The notes under the pieces: model-generated
Database searches by the model: none
Told to the model about the DNA's origin: nothing
The model's input: only the letters and a program-made list of their open reading frames with translations
Source of the DNA: Solirubrobacterales bacterium
GTDB lineage: Bacteria; Actinomycetota; Thermoleophilia; Solirubrobacterales; Solirubrobacteraceae
Assembly: GCA_003157595.1 (NCBI GenBank)
Contig: PMKB01000009.1
Span: 1-7,089, forward strand
Length of the DNA: 7,089 bases
Direction: 5' to 3'
Position numbers and translations under genes: made by a program
Part shown: positions 1 through 5,620 of the stretch, in pieces
How positions within the stretch are numbered: the stretch's first letter is position 1
Layout of the letters: each line of letters opens with the position of its first letter

Positions 1-1061
1 TCCTCGACATCTCCAAGATCGAGACCGGCCATCTCGACCTCGAGATCGCGGAGTTCGACCTGCACGAGCTGGTCGAGCGCGCGTGTGTGCCCGCCGTGCT
101 CGAGGCCCAGGCGAAGGGTGTTCAGCTCGATGTTCAGATCGATCCGCTGGCGCCGGTCCGCGTGCGCGGAGACAGTGCACGCGCGCGCCAGGTCCTGATC
201 AACCTCGTTGGCAACGCCGTCAAGTTCACCGCTCAGGGGTCCATCGCGGTGCGGGTGCGACGCCGCGACGACGGCGACAACGTTCTGATCGAGATCGTCG
301 ACAGCGGCATAGGCATCGAGGCGGAGCGCTTGGAGCACATGTTTGAGCCGTTCGTACAGGCCGATGTCTCCACGACTCGCGAGTACGGCGGCAACGGACT
401 TGGGCTCGCGATCGCCAAGGAGCTGGTCGAGCTCATGGGCGGCAAGATCGGCGCGAGCAGCAAACCGGGCCGCGGCAGCGCGTTCTGGTTCGAGCTCCCG
501 CTGCCGGAAGTCGCCGAGGCCGTCGTGCCGACGGCCCGCCAACGCGTCGTGTACCTGAGCGAGCGACGTGCCGATCCGGCCGCGGCGCTGGTGCTGGTTG
601 TCGAAGACAGCCCGGTCAACCGGCTCGTAGCCGTGCACGTGCTCGAGCGCTGCGGATTCCGCGCACACGTCGTCAACGACGGGCGCGAGGCGCTGGAGGC
701 ACTCGCCACTCAGCGCTATGACGCGGTGCTGATGGACTGCCAGATGCCCGATATCGACGGCTACGAGGCAACCAGAGAGCTGCGCCGCCGCGAGGACGGG
801 ACCGGCCGGCACACACCGGTTATCGCGATGACCGCGCACGCAATGACCGGCGATCGCGAACGCTGCCTGGAGGCCGGTATGGACGATTACCTTGCTAAGC
901 CGGTGCGCTCGCAGGCGCTCAACGACGTGCTGCGCCGCTGGATCGCCGCGGCGCCGCGCGCCGGCGAGGAGGGCGCCGGCGAGGCGGACAGCGGCGAGTT
1001 GTCCGCGCCGGGGGAGCTGCTGGCGGTCACCGGGTCAAGGGCGCCCAGGGGCGCGAGATGA
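1..1061 (+). CDS. Hybrid sensor histidine kinase, C-terminal part (5' end outside window)
   Basis: The reading frame is open from nt 3 and has no start in the window. It opens with LDISKIETG, the last part of a HisKA dimerisation helix, so the phosphorylated His lies just upstream. Counting from the GTG codon at nt 87, the ATPase domain follows. It has an N box (INLVGNAVKFT, Asn43), a G1 box (DSGIGI, Asp72), an F box (FEPFVQAD) and a G2 box (GGNGLGLAI, 101-109). After a short linker comes a complete receiver domain (about 168-287) with acidic pair Glu173/Asp174, phospho-acceptor Asp217 in MDCQMP (nt 735-737), Thr249 and Lys271. By family knowledge this protein autophosphorylates at the membrane or in the cytosol in response to an unseen N-terminal sensor and passes phosphate His to Asp. 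No HPt domain follows; the last ~37 residues are low-complexity Gly/Ala/Glu. The next gene starts 154 nt downstream. The GTG at 87 is only an internal codon. The signal sensed is unknown. Confidence 0.93.
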   Translation, partial: LDISKIETGHLDLEIAEFDLHELVERACVPAVLEAQAKGVQLDVQIDPLAPVRVRGDSARARQVLINLVGNAVKFTAQGSIAVRVRRRDDGDNVLIEIVDSGIGIEAERLEHMFEPFVQADVSTTREYGGNGLGLAIAKELVELMGGKIGASSKPGRGSAFWFELPLPEVAEAVVPTARQRVVYLSERRADPAAALVLVVEDSPVNRLVAVHVLERCGFRAHVVNDGREALEALATQRYDAVLMDCQMPDIDGYEATRELRRREDGTGRHTPVIAMTAHAMTGDRERCLEAGMDDYLAKPVRSQALNDVLRRWIAAAPRAGEEGAGEADSGELSAPGELLAVTGSRAPRGAR

Positions 1062-1103
1062 CGCTGGGAGCGTTCGCTGCGCGTACCTGTGCCGTCGTGA
1101 GCC

Positions 1104-1116
1104 GGACCGGCGGTCC
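1104..1116 (+). terminator. Small hairpin after the kinase gene (weak terminator candidate)
   Basis: GGACC-GGC-GGTCC forms a perfect 5-bp stem with a 3-nt loop, 42 nt past the kinase stop. There is no T-run after it, so intrinsic termination is doubtful. Nothing else was recognised in 1062-1202. Confidence 0.2.
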
Positions 1117-1202
1117 CTCGGTCAGACGTCCGCATACCGACGCGATGCTCACCGAACCTGTTCGCGGCGCCGATGAGACACGGGACGCAATCCAACGACG
1201 CC

Positions 1203-1207
1203 GGAGA
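1203..1207 (+). promoter_or_regulatory. Ribosome binding site of the small HTH gene
   Basis: GGAGA lies 8 nt before the ATG at 1216. This supports that start over other candidates in the region. Confidence 0.65.
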
Positions 1208-1215
1208 ACCAGCTC

Positions 1216-1473
1216 ATGACCGCAACGACAGAGGCAGCAGCGCGCCGCAGCCTGACGGAGCTGGGCTTCACGAGCTCGCAGGCCGCCAGCTACCTCGGCG
1301 TGTCATTGGCGACAGTGCGCCGATGGAGCAACAACGGCCACCTGCTCGGGTATCGCACGCCCGGCGGGCAGCGACGCTTCTCACGCGAGCAACTCGACGC
1401 ATTCGTCCGCTCGCTGAGCGGCGGCAGCGACGCTTCTCACGCTGCCGGCCCGACGCATCCGTCCGCTCGCTGA
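1216..1473 (+). CDS. Small MerR/excisionase-type (BldC-like) HTH DNA-binding protein
   Basis: An 85-residue protein starting at ATG with a GGAGA ribosome site 8 nt upstream. Residues about 17-66 form a winged helix-turn-helix of the HTH_17/MerR type. FTSSQAASYLGVSLATVRRW (18-37) is the helix pair, and the following GHLLGYRTPGGQRRFSREQL contains the wing, with the typical GGxRRF DNA-contact segment (50-55). Standalone proteins of this size include BldC-like regulators and phage excisionases. They bind direct or tandem DNA sites, usually without an effector domain. No integrase, att site or phage gene is visible nearby, so a chromosomal regulator is more likely. The C-terminal tail after residue 70 is unusual: it is translated from an out-of-frame second copy of a 56-bp duplication that also supplies the stop codon. 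The gene lies upstream of the MFS gene on the same strand, which it might control, but nothing proves that. Target and role are unknown. Confidence 0.82.
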   Translation: MTATTEAAARRSLTELGFTSSQAASYLGVSLATVRRWSNNGHLLGYRTPGGQRRFSREQLDAFVRSLSGGSDASHAAGPTHPSAR

Positions 1474-1488
1474 GCGGCGGCAGCGACG
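1369..1488 (+). repeat. 56-bp tandem duplication (2 copies plus 8-bp third)
   Basis: Unit 1 is 1369-1424 and unit 2 is 1425-1480. They match at 49 of 56 bases, with all seven mismatches between 1387 and 1403 (unit 1 numbering). A further 8 bases (CAGCGACG, 1481-1488) begin a third copy. The first 18 bases of both units are identical, and so are the last 21. The period is not a multiple of three, so the reading frame changes on entering unit 2 of the HTH gene. Confidence 0.9.
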
Positions 1489-1530
1489 ACGACGCCCGGT
1501 CTGCCGCTTAACGACTGTCGCCCGACCAGC

Positions 1531-1553
1531 CTGGCACGCTATTCACGTGCCGG
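1531..1553 (+). terminator. Hairpin downstream of the HTH gene (terminator-like)
   Basis: GGCACG (1533-1538) pairs with CGTGCC (1546-1551) across a 7-nt loop. A G:U pair and one more C:G pair extend the stem to 8 bp. It sits 57 nt after the current stop, and 19 nt after the stop at 1511 that a single-copy version of the duplication would use. No T-tract follows, so it could equally be an operator. Confidence 0.35.
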
Positions 1554-1676
1554 ACTCTCGGGCGATCAGACGCACTTCGCCACCGATGGGTTGATCCATC
1601 GACGGTTCGTGGGAGCTCATTTCGCGGAAGGCATACTTTCTCCTCGCAATCTGGGAGAGATGGTGGATCCCGACAG

Positions 1677-1710
1677 AGCACAGTGTGACACAAACCTACG
1701 CATCTGTGCT
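1677..1710. repeat. Inverted repeat AGCACAG...CTGTGCT overlapping promoter (operator candidate)
   Basis: Perfect 7-bp arms at 1677-1683 and 1704-1710 are separated by 20 nt. The left arm ends one base before the putative -35 and the right arm overlaps the putative -10, which would suit a repressor or MerR-type regulator. The 27-bp arm-to-arm offset is more than two helical turns, which suits a dimer-pair or tandem-binding protein. The binding protein is unknown. Confidence 0.35.
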
Positions 1711-1713
1711 AAT
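1685..1713 (+). promoter_or_regulatory. Probable sigma70-type promoter for the MFS gene
   Basis: The -35 GTGACA (1685-1690) matches TTGACA at 5 of 6 bases. The -10 GCTAAT (1708-1713) matches TATAAT at 4 of 6. The spacer is exactly 17 bp. Transcription would start near 1720, giving an ~87-nt leader before the GTG at 1807. This is the best promoter match noticed in this intergenic region. Confidence 0.5.
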
Positions 1714-1806
1714 TCCTCCTCAGACCTGCAAGATCCCATTCATAGCTGAGCAACCCGATGCACCGGTGGCGCTGCCAGGGCGTGCCCGCTACGCTCGCCG
1801 CCTCTC

Positions 1807-3024
1807 GTGGCGGCCATACTGAGATCCAACTCGGCGCTCTCGCGGCTGCTCGCGGCGTGGCTGCAGTCCTGTCTGGGCAGCGGCGTCGGCTACGTGTCGC
1901 TGCTCCTACTGACGCTGCGCTATTTGCACACGTCGTGGGCGGTCACGGCGGTGCTGCTAGCCGACTTCGTTCCGGCGATCGCGTTCGGCGCCTGGTTCGG
2001 CGGCTTTGCCGACCGCCACTCCAGGCGGATGCTGATCGTCACGGCGAACCTGCTGCAGGCCGCGGCCTGGACGGGCTTGGCGTTTGCGCACACCGCCGTC
2101 TCGATCCTCGGACTCGCGCTGCTCGCCGGGATCGGCAATGCGCTGCTGCGCCCGGCGCTGCGGTCGGCGCTGCCGATCGTCGCCGGCGAGGCGAGTCAGG
2201 TCGCGGCAGCGTGGTACGACACCTGCCGATGGATCGGCATCAGCGTGGGCCCGCTCATCGCTGCGGGCTTGTTCGCGCTACTCGGAGTGGCGCTCCCGCT
2301 GGCACTGAACGCGCTGAGCTTCCTGATCGCTGCGGGGGTAATGGCCACGGTCACGATCGGCTCGCTGCCGCGGGAGCAGCGCGAGGGCTCCCACGGATCG
2401 GGCTTACGTGCAGGCCTGGCGGTCGCCTTCGCCTCGCCGGGGATCGCGGCCGTGATCGCCACCTCGGCCTCGGCGGTCATCGCGGGCGGCCTGCTCAACG
2501 TCTGCGAGCCACTGCTCGCGACGAAGGTGCTGCACGGGAGCCGTAGCGACTACGCCCTGCTGGTGGCGTGCTACGGCGGGGGGATGGTCACGGCGACGGT
2601 GTTGGTGGCGCGGCGCGGCAGCGTGCTCGGACGCGTCCTGATCCACCGCTACCTCGACGCGCAGATACTCACCGCTGTGGGCATGTTCGGAAGCGCGATC
2701 GTCGGGAGCGTTTTGCCCGCGACGATCGCCTTCGCCGCGACCGGCTACGCGAACGCGCTGGTCAATGTCAGCGAAATGCAGCTCATTCAGCTTCGCGTCC
2801 CGGCTTCGGTTCAGGGCCGCCTGTTCGGTGCCAAGGACACCGTTGAGGGCGCGTGCTATCTCATCGGACTGATCGGCGCCGGCGCGCTCGTTGCCACCGA
2901 AGGGGTGCGTGTGACGCTGGCGGCCGGGGCCGGGATATGCGCGGTCTGTGCGCTCGTCGGGGTTGCGACGATCCGCACCAGGGTACGCGAGCCGGGGCGC
3001 GGCACCGGCGTCGACCCGGCGTAG
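1807..3024 (+). CDS. MFS transporter, probable efflux permease (MFS_3/EntS-like)
   Basis: A 405-residue very hydrophobic protein, about 10-12 membrane helices, the normal length for a major facilitator. Motif A between helices 2 and 3 is clear: GGFADRHSRRML at 65-76, with Asp69 and the Arg pair 73-74. The second half contains RVPASVQGRLFGAKDT (330-345), the loop typical of the MFS_3/enterobactin-exporter group, whose members usually export siderophores, macrolides or other small molecules by proton antiport. That role is inferred from the family; the substrate cannot be read from sequence. GTG 1807 is the first possible start after an in-frame stop at 1747-1749, and no Shine-Dalgarno precedes it. 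TACGCT (1790-1795) could be a -10 for a near-leaderless mRNA, competing with the stronger promoter at 1685-1713. A short charged C-terminal tail (392-405) is cytosolic. The HTH gene upstream is a possible regulator. Confidence 0.88.
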   Translation: MAAILRSNSALSRLLAAWLQSCLGSGVGYVSLLLLTLRYLHTSWAVTAVLLADFVPAIAFGAWFGGFADRHSRRMLIVTANLLQAAAWTGLAFAHTAVSILGLALLAGIGNALLRPALRSALPIVAGEASQVAAAWYDTCRWIGISVGPLIAAGLFALLGVALPLALNALSFLIAAGVMATVTIGSLPREQREGSHGSGLRAGLAVAFASPGIAAVIATSASAVIAGGLLNVCEPLLATKVLHGSRSDYALLVACYGGGMVTATVLVARRGSVLGRVLIHRYLDAQILTAVGMFGSAIVGSVLPATIAFAATGYANALVNVSEMQLIQLRVPASVQGRLFGAKDTVEGACYLIGLIGAGALVATEGVRVTLAAGAGICAVCALVGVATIRTRVREPGRGTGVDPA

Positions 3025-3108
3025 AACCGCCGCGCCCGCTGGCGTCTGCCGCCGACCGGCGCCTGTAGACACCGCCTGGGTGGACGCGTAAGCGGCGCCT
3101 CAACCACC

Positions 3109-3134
3109 CGTCCGCTCGCCCTTGCAAGCGGACG
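3109..3134 (+). terminator. Hairpin between MFS and peptidase genes
   Basis: CGTCCGCT (3109-3116) pairs perfectly with AGCGGACG (3127-3134) over a 10-nt loop. The loop overlaps an 8-bp palindrome, CTTGCAAG (3121-3128), that could form a competing structure. It lies 85 nt after the MFS stop and 21 nt before the peptidase start, with no T-run. It may be a terminator or a structured 5' leader. A weaker GGGTGG/CCACCC pair sits at 3078-3109. Confidence 0.35.
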
Positions 3135-3155
3135 CCGCCGAACCGATGCAGAAGT

Positions 3156-4748
3156 GTGCAAACCAGCACCGATTCAAGCTGCGCTCGGTCGACAGACGGT
3201 CGCCGCGATCGGCCTTCGCGCCACTGCGGCCGGGGTCGTCTCGCCCGGCTCTCGCTGTGCCTGCTGGCGGCCTGCGCTCTGCTCGTCTCGTCAGCGGCGG
3301 GTCCGGCGGGCTCCAAGCCGGTCGGCCTGCGTGCCGCGGGGACCGTCCGCGCACCGGCGCTTGTGCCACCACCGGCGCCGACGATGGCGCGGCGTCAGAA
3401 GGCGCGGCGTGCAAACGCCGAGCGGCTGATGGCGACCCCCTCGACCTTGCCGGCAGCGGGCGGAACCGTGCGCCTGCGTGCGCGGGTGCGCCGCGCCACG
3501 AGTTGCCGCTTCTCCTCCGCGGGCGTCCTCAAAGCGCTTCCGTCCACCAGGAACTGCAAGTCCGGGCTCGCCTCGATCACCGTCAGAGTGCCGCGCAACC
3601 GCACCTCCTCGCCGCGGCGCTATGTTCTCTATCTGACCGCGGGCAATGGCCGCGGAACGCGCAGGACGGTGCGCGACGTCGTCGTCGAACGCCGGCGCGC
3701 CCGGTCCGCTTCCGCCGGGGGGACCCTTCCGGGCGTGACCGCCGCCTCGGGTGTCAACACTCGCTCGGCGGGCTCGGCCGCGTCGAGTTCCCAGGTCGCC
3801 GCCTCGCTCCTCGGCGGCCAGGCGGCTGCGCCAGGCGCTCCCGTGATCACGAGCCAGCCGACCGACCAGAGTGTCGCAGCCGGCGCATCGGTGACCTTCG
3901 CCGCCGCAGCGTCGGGGAGCCCGTCGCCGAGCGCGCAGTGGCAGGTCTCCGCCAACGGTGGCGCCACCTGGACGCAGACAAGCGCGTCGTTCGCGGTCAG
4001 CGCCGCCGAAAACGGCTACGAGTACCGGGCCCTGTTCACGAACTCGGCCGGCACGGCCACGACGGCCGCGGCCACGCTGAGCGTGATACCGGAGTCGACG
4101 ACGAGCTTCTCGGGCTATATCGCCTTCGCAACGCCGGGCGAGAGCTTCACGGCGGTCAGTGCCAGCTGGACGGTGCCGACCGTGACGTGTCAGGCCGGCG
4201 CGACGAGTTGGGCCGCGCAGTGGCCTGGGATCGGAGACGGTACTAGCGTCGAGCAGGACGGCACCGAGACCGACTGCTTCAGCGGGATTCCGACCTACTG
4301 GGCCTGGTATGAGATGTATGGCGATCCAGCCGTCAACAACGGCTACGCGGTTCCGCTGCCCGGCTCGAGCTACCCCGTGGCGCCGGGTGACGCGATGACC
4401 GGCTCCGTCAGTTTGTCTGGCACGACCTGGCTGCTCACGCTCGCGGACACGACTCAGAACTGGACGTTCGCCACTCAGATCGCCTCGCCTACGCCGGGGC
4501 TGAGCCAGGGCTCGGCGGAGTGGATGGTCGAGGACCCGGACGGATGCAGCCCGCAATGCCAGACGCTCGCGCAATACTCGCCCGTGCAGTTCTCACACGC
4601 GACCGCCACGGCGAACGGCCTGACCGGACCGATTTCCAGCTTCCCGCTGACCGTGATGGAGATCGACCAGAACTCCACGCAACTCGCCACCTCCGGTCCG
4701 CTGAACGCGACCGGCGACGGCTTCACCGACACCTGGCTCGCCGGCTGA
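3156..4748 (+). CDS. Secreted peptidase G1 family (eqolisin) glutamic endopeptidase with two Ig-like domains
   Basis: A 530-residue exported protein. A basic n-region leads to hydrophobic LSLCLLAACALLVSSAA (32-48). This could be cut after about Ala48, or the LAAC at 37-40 could act as a lipobox with Cys40 lipidated. Residues ~92-178 form a beta-rich module with two Cys (117, 134). Residues ~228-310 form an Ig-like module (ITSQPTDQSVAAGASVTF...QWQ). From ~316 to the end is peptidase G1 (Peptidase_A4): FSGYIAF, SWTVPTVTC, then VEQDGTETDC with the catalytic Gln367, YWAWYEMY, and SAEWMVE with the catalytic Glu (Glu455, or less likely Glu459). Known family members are acid endopeptidases first described in fungi. 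GTG 3156 is the only in-frame start that keeps the signal sequence, though its ribosome site is poor. A frame starting at ATG 3146 lacks the signal core. Substrate unknown; a role in extracellular protein breakdown is inferred. Confidence 0.88.
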   Translation: MQTSTDSSCARSTDGRRDRPSRHCGRGRLARLSLCLLAACALLVSSAAGPAGSKPVGLRAAGTVRAPALVPPPAPTMARRQKARRANAERLMATPSTLPAAGGTVRLRARVRRATSCRFSSAGVLKALPSTRNCKSGLASITVRVPRNRTSSPRRYVLYLTAGNGRGTRRTVRDVVVERRRARSASAGGTLPGVTAASGVNTRSAGSAASSSQVAASLLGGQAAAPGAPVITSQPTDQSVAAGASVTFAAAASGSPSPSAQWQVSANGGATWTQTSASFAVSAAENGYEYRALFTNSAGTATTAAATLSVIPESTTSFSGYIAFATPGESFTAVSASWTVPTVTCQAGATSWAAQWPGIGDGTSVEQDGTETDCFSGIPTYWAWYEMYGDPAVNNGYAVPLPGSSYPVAPGDAMTGSVSLSGTTWLLTLADTTQNWTFATQIASPTPGLSQGSAEWMVEDPDGCSPQCQTLAQYSPVQFSHATATANGLTGPISSFPLTVMEIDQNSTQLATSGPLNATGDGFTDTWLAG

Positions 4749-4757
4749 GCGTCGATT

Positions 4758-4771
4758 CCGGCACGCGCCGG
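4758..4771 (+). terminator. Short hairpin after the peptidase gene
   Basis: CCGGC-ACGC-GCCGG gives a perfect 5-bp stem with a tetraloop, 9 nt after the stop codon. No T-tract follows. Its position suits a GC-only terminator or 3'-end stabiliser. Confidence 0.35.
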
Positions 4772-4870
4772 TCCGGCTGGGGTCGGGCTCGCGCGGGCGG
4801 TGACGCTGCGGTGTCCGGTCGAGCCGCGGGCGAGCAGGCGCGCGTTCGCGACTGCCGTCCGCGGCCAGGC

Positions 4871-4898
4871 CGCGCCCGCGCCCGCGCCCGCGCGCGCC
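4871..4898. repeat. Short CGCGCC hexanucleotide repeat
   Basis: Three perfect CGCGCC copies (4871-4888) run into a CG-rich remnant up to 4898 in the 190-bp gap between the peptidase and DedA genes. This is probably a simple-sequence tract of high-GC DNA. Confidence 0.6.
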
Positions 4899-4927
4899 GA
4901 GCGACGGTGTCGCGTGAGTCTCGTGTC

Positions 4928-4931
4928 AGGA
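4928..4931 (+). promoter_or_regulatory. Ribosome binding site of the DedA-family gene
   Basis: AGGA lies 7 nt before GTG 4939 and supports that start codon. Confidence 0.55.
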
Positions 4932-4938
4932 TGCCTGG

Positions 4939-5544
4939 GTGAGCAGCCCGGATTTGCAGCTTTCGACACTTGCCGTGCTGCATCTCCACATCCAAATTCA
5001 CCCGCGCGGGCCGGGTATCGACTACGTCGGCGTGTTGATCGCCTCAGGCGCAAGTTGGGCGGGCCTGCCCGGACCGGGCGAGGCGCTGCTGATCGCGGCC
5101 GGCATCGCTGCGGCGCACAATCATCTCGACCTCTCCTCGCTCATCCTGGTCGCCTGGGCAGGAGCCACCGTTGGCGGGATGCTCGGTTGGATCGTTGGTC
5201 GGCGGGCCGGCCGGGGCGTGCTGACGGCGCCCGGGCCGCTGCACGGCATTCGGCTCGCGTTGACCGCCAGCGGCGATCGTTTCTTCGCTCGCTATGGCGT
5301 GCTCGCCGTGCTCTTCACGCCGTCGTGGGTCGCTGGGATCGTGAGGATGCGAGCGTCGCTCTATGTGCCCGTGAACGCCGCCTCGGCCGCGGTTTGGGCG
5401 CTCGCGATCGGACTCGCCGCGTATTGGATCGGTCCGTCGATTGCCGATGTCGCGGCTGACGAAGGCCTGCTCGCCTGGCTGGTCGTCGGCGCCCTGATCG
5501 CAGCCTTCGCGATCGTGCTCGTGCGCAATCGGCCTCGCCGGTAG
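4939..5544 (+). CDS. DedA-family (VTT/SNARE-associated-like) membrane protein, divergent
   Basis: A 201-residue polytopic membrane protein, the usual DedA length, starting at GTG with AGGA 7 nt upstream. The family signature is visible: GLPGPGEALLIAAG (42-55) with the conserved Glu48 of the first re-entrant segment, GATVGGMLGWIVGRRAG (75-91), then FFARYGVLAVLFTPSWVAGIVRM (115-137), the N-A-x-x-A-x-W helix start near 146-153, and a last membrane helix at 177-195 ending in RNRPRR. DedA proteins are flippases or transporters that help recycle lipid carriers and maintain proton-motive force; that is family knowledge. Two canonical residues seem to be missing. The Asp of the G-D-x-x-x-Y motif is Gly80, and the Arg after the F-x-P motif is lost because the segment is shorter (TPSWVAG). 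It may therefore belong to a distinct subgroup with altered activity. It stands 190 bp after the peptidase gene and 76 bp before the reductase. Confidence 0.8.
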   Translation: MSSPDLQLSTLAVLHLHIQIHPRGPGIDYVGVLIASGASWAGLPGPGEALLIAAGIAAAHNHLDLSSLILVAWAGATVGGMLGWIVGRRAGRGVLTAPGPLHGIRLALTASGDRFFARYGVLAVLFTPSWVAGIVRMRASLYVPVNAASAAVWALAIGLAAYWIGPSIADVAADEGLLAWLVVGALIAAFAIVLVRNRPRR

Positions 5545-5547
5545 CGC

Positions 5548-5594
5548 TGCGCCGGGCCAGTGCGCCGGGCCAGTGCGCCGGGCCAGTGCGCCGG
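5548..5594. repeat. 13-bp perfect tandem repeat, 3 copies plus partial
   Basis: TGCGCCGGGCCAG occurs at 5548-5560, 5561-5573 and 5574-5586 without mismatch, and the first 8 bases recur at 5587-5594. It fills most of the gap between the DedA stop and the reductase start. I did not notice the unit elsewhere in the window. Confidence 0.95.
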
Positions 5595-5604
5595 CGCGGC
5601 GCAC
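5586..5604 (+). other. Hairpin at the end of the repeat array
   Basis: GTGCGCC (5586-5592), loop GGCGC, GGCGCAC (5598-5604): a perfect 7-bp GC-rich stem. The same left arm also occurs at 5560-5566 and 5573-5579 within the repeats, so three alternative stems can compete for one right arm. It could terminate DedA transcription or act as an operator for the reductase promoter. No T-run follows. Confidence 0.5.
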
Positions 5605-5608
5605 GCCA

Positions 5609-5614
5609 TATGCT
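5609..5614 (+). promoter_or_regulatory. Probable -10 element of a leaderless reductase transcript
   Basis: TATGCT fits the TANNNT pattern and ends 6 nt before GTG 5621, the spacing expected when transcription begins at the start codon. No Shine-Dalgarno precedes that GTG. A -35 is not recognisable; its expected place (about 5586-5591) falls in the hairpin's left arm. Confidence 0.45.
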
Positions 5615-5620
5615 GACCGC

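Larger units (their letters stand above)
1474..1806. other. Non-coding region between HTH and MFS genes
   Basis: These 333 bp look less GC-rich than the flanks and contain no convincing gene on either strand. A 61-codon minus-strand frame at 1508-1693 resembles no family I recognise. Besides the hairpin at 1531-1553 and the promoter and inverted repeat at 1677-1713, there is a 6-bp inverted repeat CGATGG/CCATCG (1584-1601, 6-nt loop). A -10-like CATACT at 1632-1637 has no matching -35. Confidence 0.6.

Noticed and set aside
939..1058. HPt domain after the receiver domain of the hybrid kinase
   Set aside because: The tail is only ~37 residues of Gly/Ala/Glu-rich sequence with no His-containing helix.
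1216..1473. HTH protein as a phage or plasmid excisionase
   Set aside because: No integrase, att-like repeats, tRNA or other mobile genes are visible; the GGQRRF wing fits BldC/MerR-type regulators equally well.
1508..1693. Possible 61-residue minus-strand small gene in the intergenic region
   Set aside because: No recognisable ribosome site or protein family, and base composition and hairpins suggest regulatory DNA instead.
2404..3072. Minus-strand open frame opposite the MFS gene
   Set aside because: No domain or ribosome site; shadow of the transporter.
3291..4574. Long minus-strand open frame (427 codons) opposite the G1 peptidase
   Set aside because: Compositionally Arg/Gly/Ala-rich with no motif, while the plus strand encodes a complete recognisable peptidase.
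5548..5594. CRISPR array
   Set aside because: Units are 13 bp, directly adjacent and have no spacers.
5573..5620. N-terminal extension of the reductase from 5573
   Set aside because: It would translate the tandem repeat and adds residues unlike AKR N-termini; GTG 5621 fits the family and the -10 spacing.
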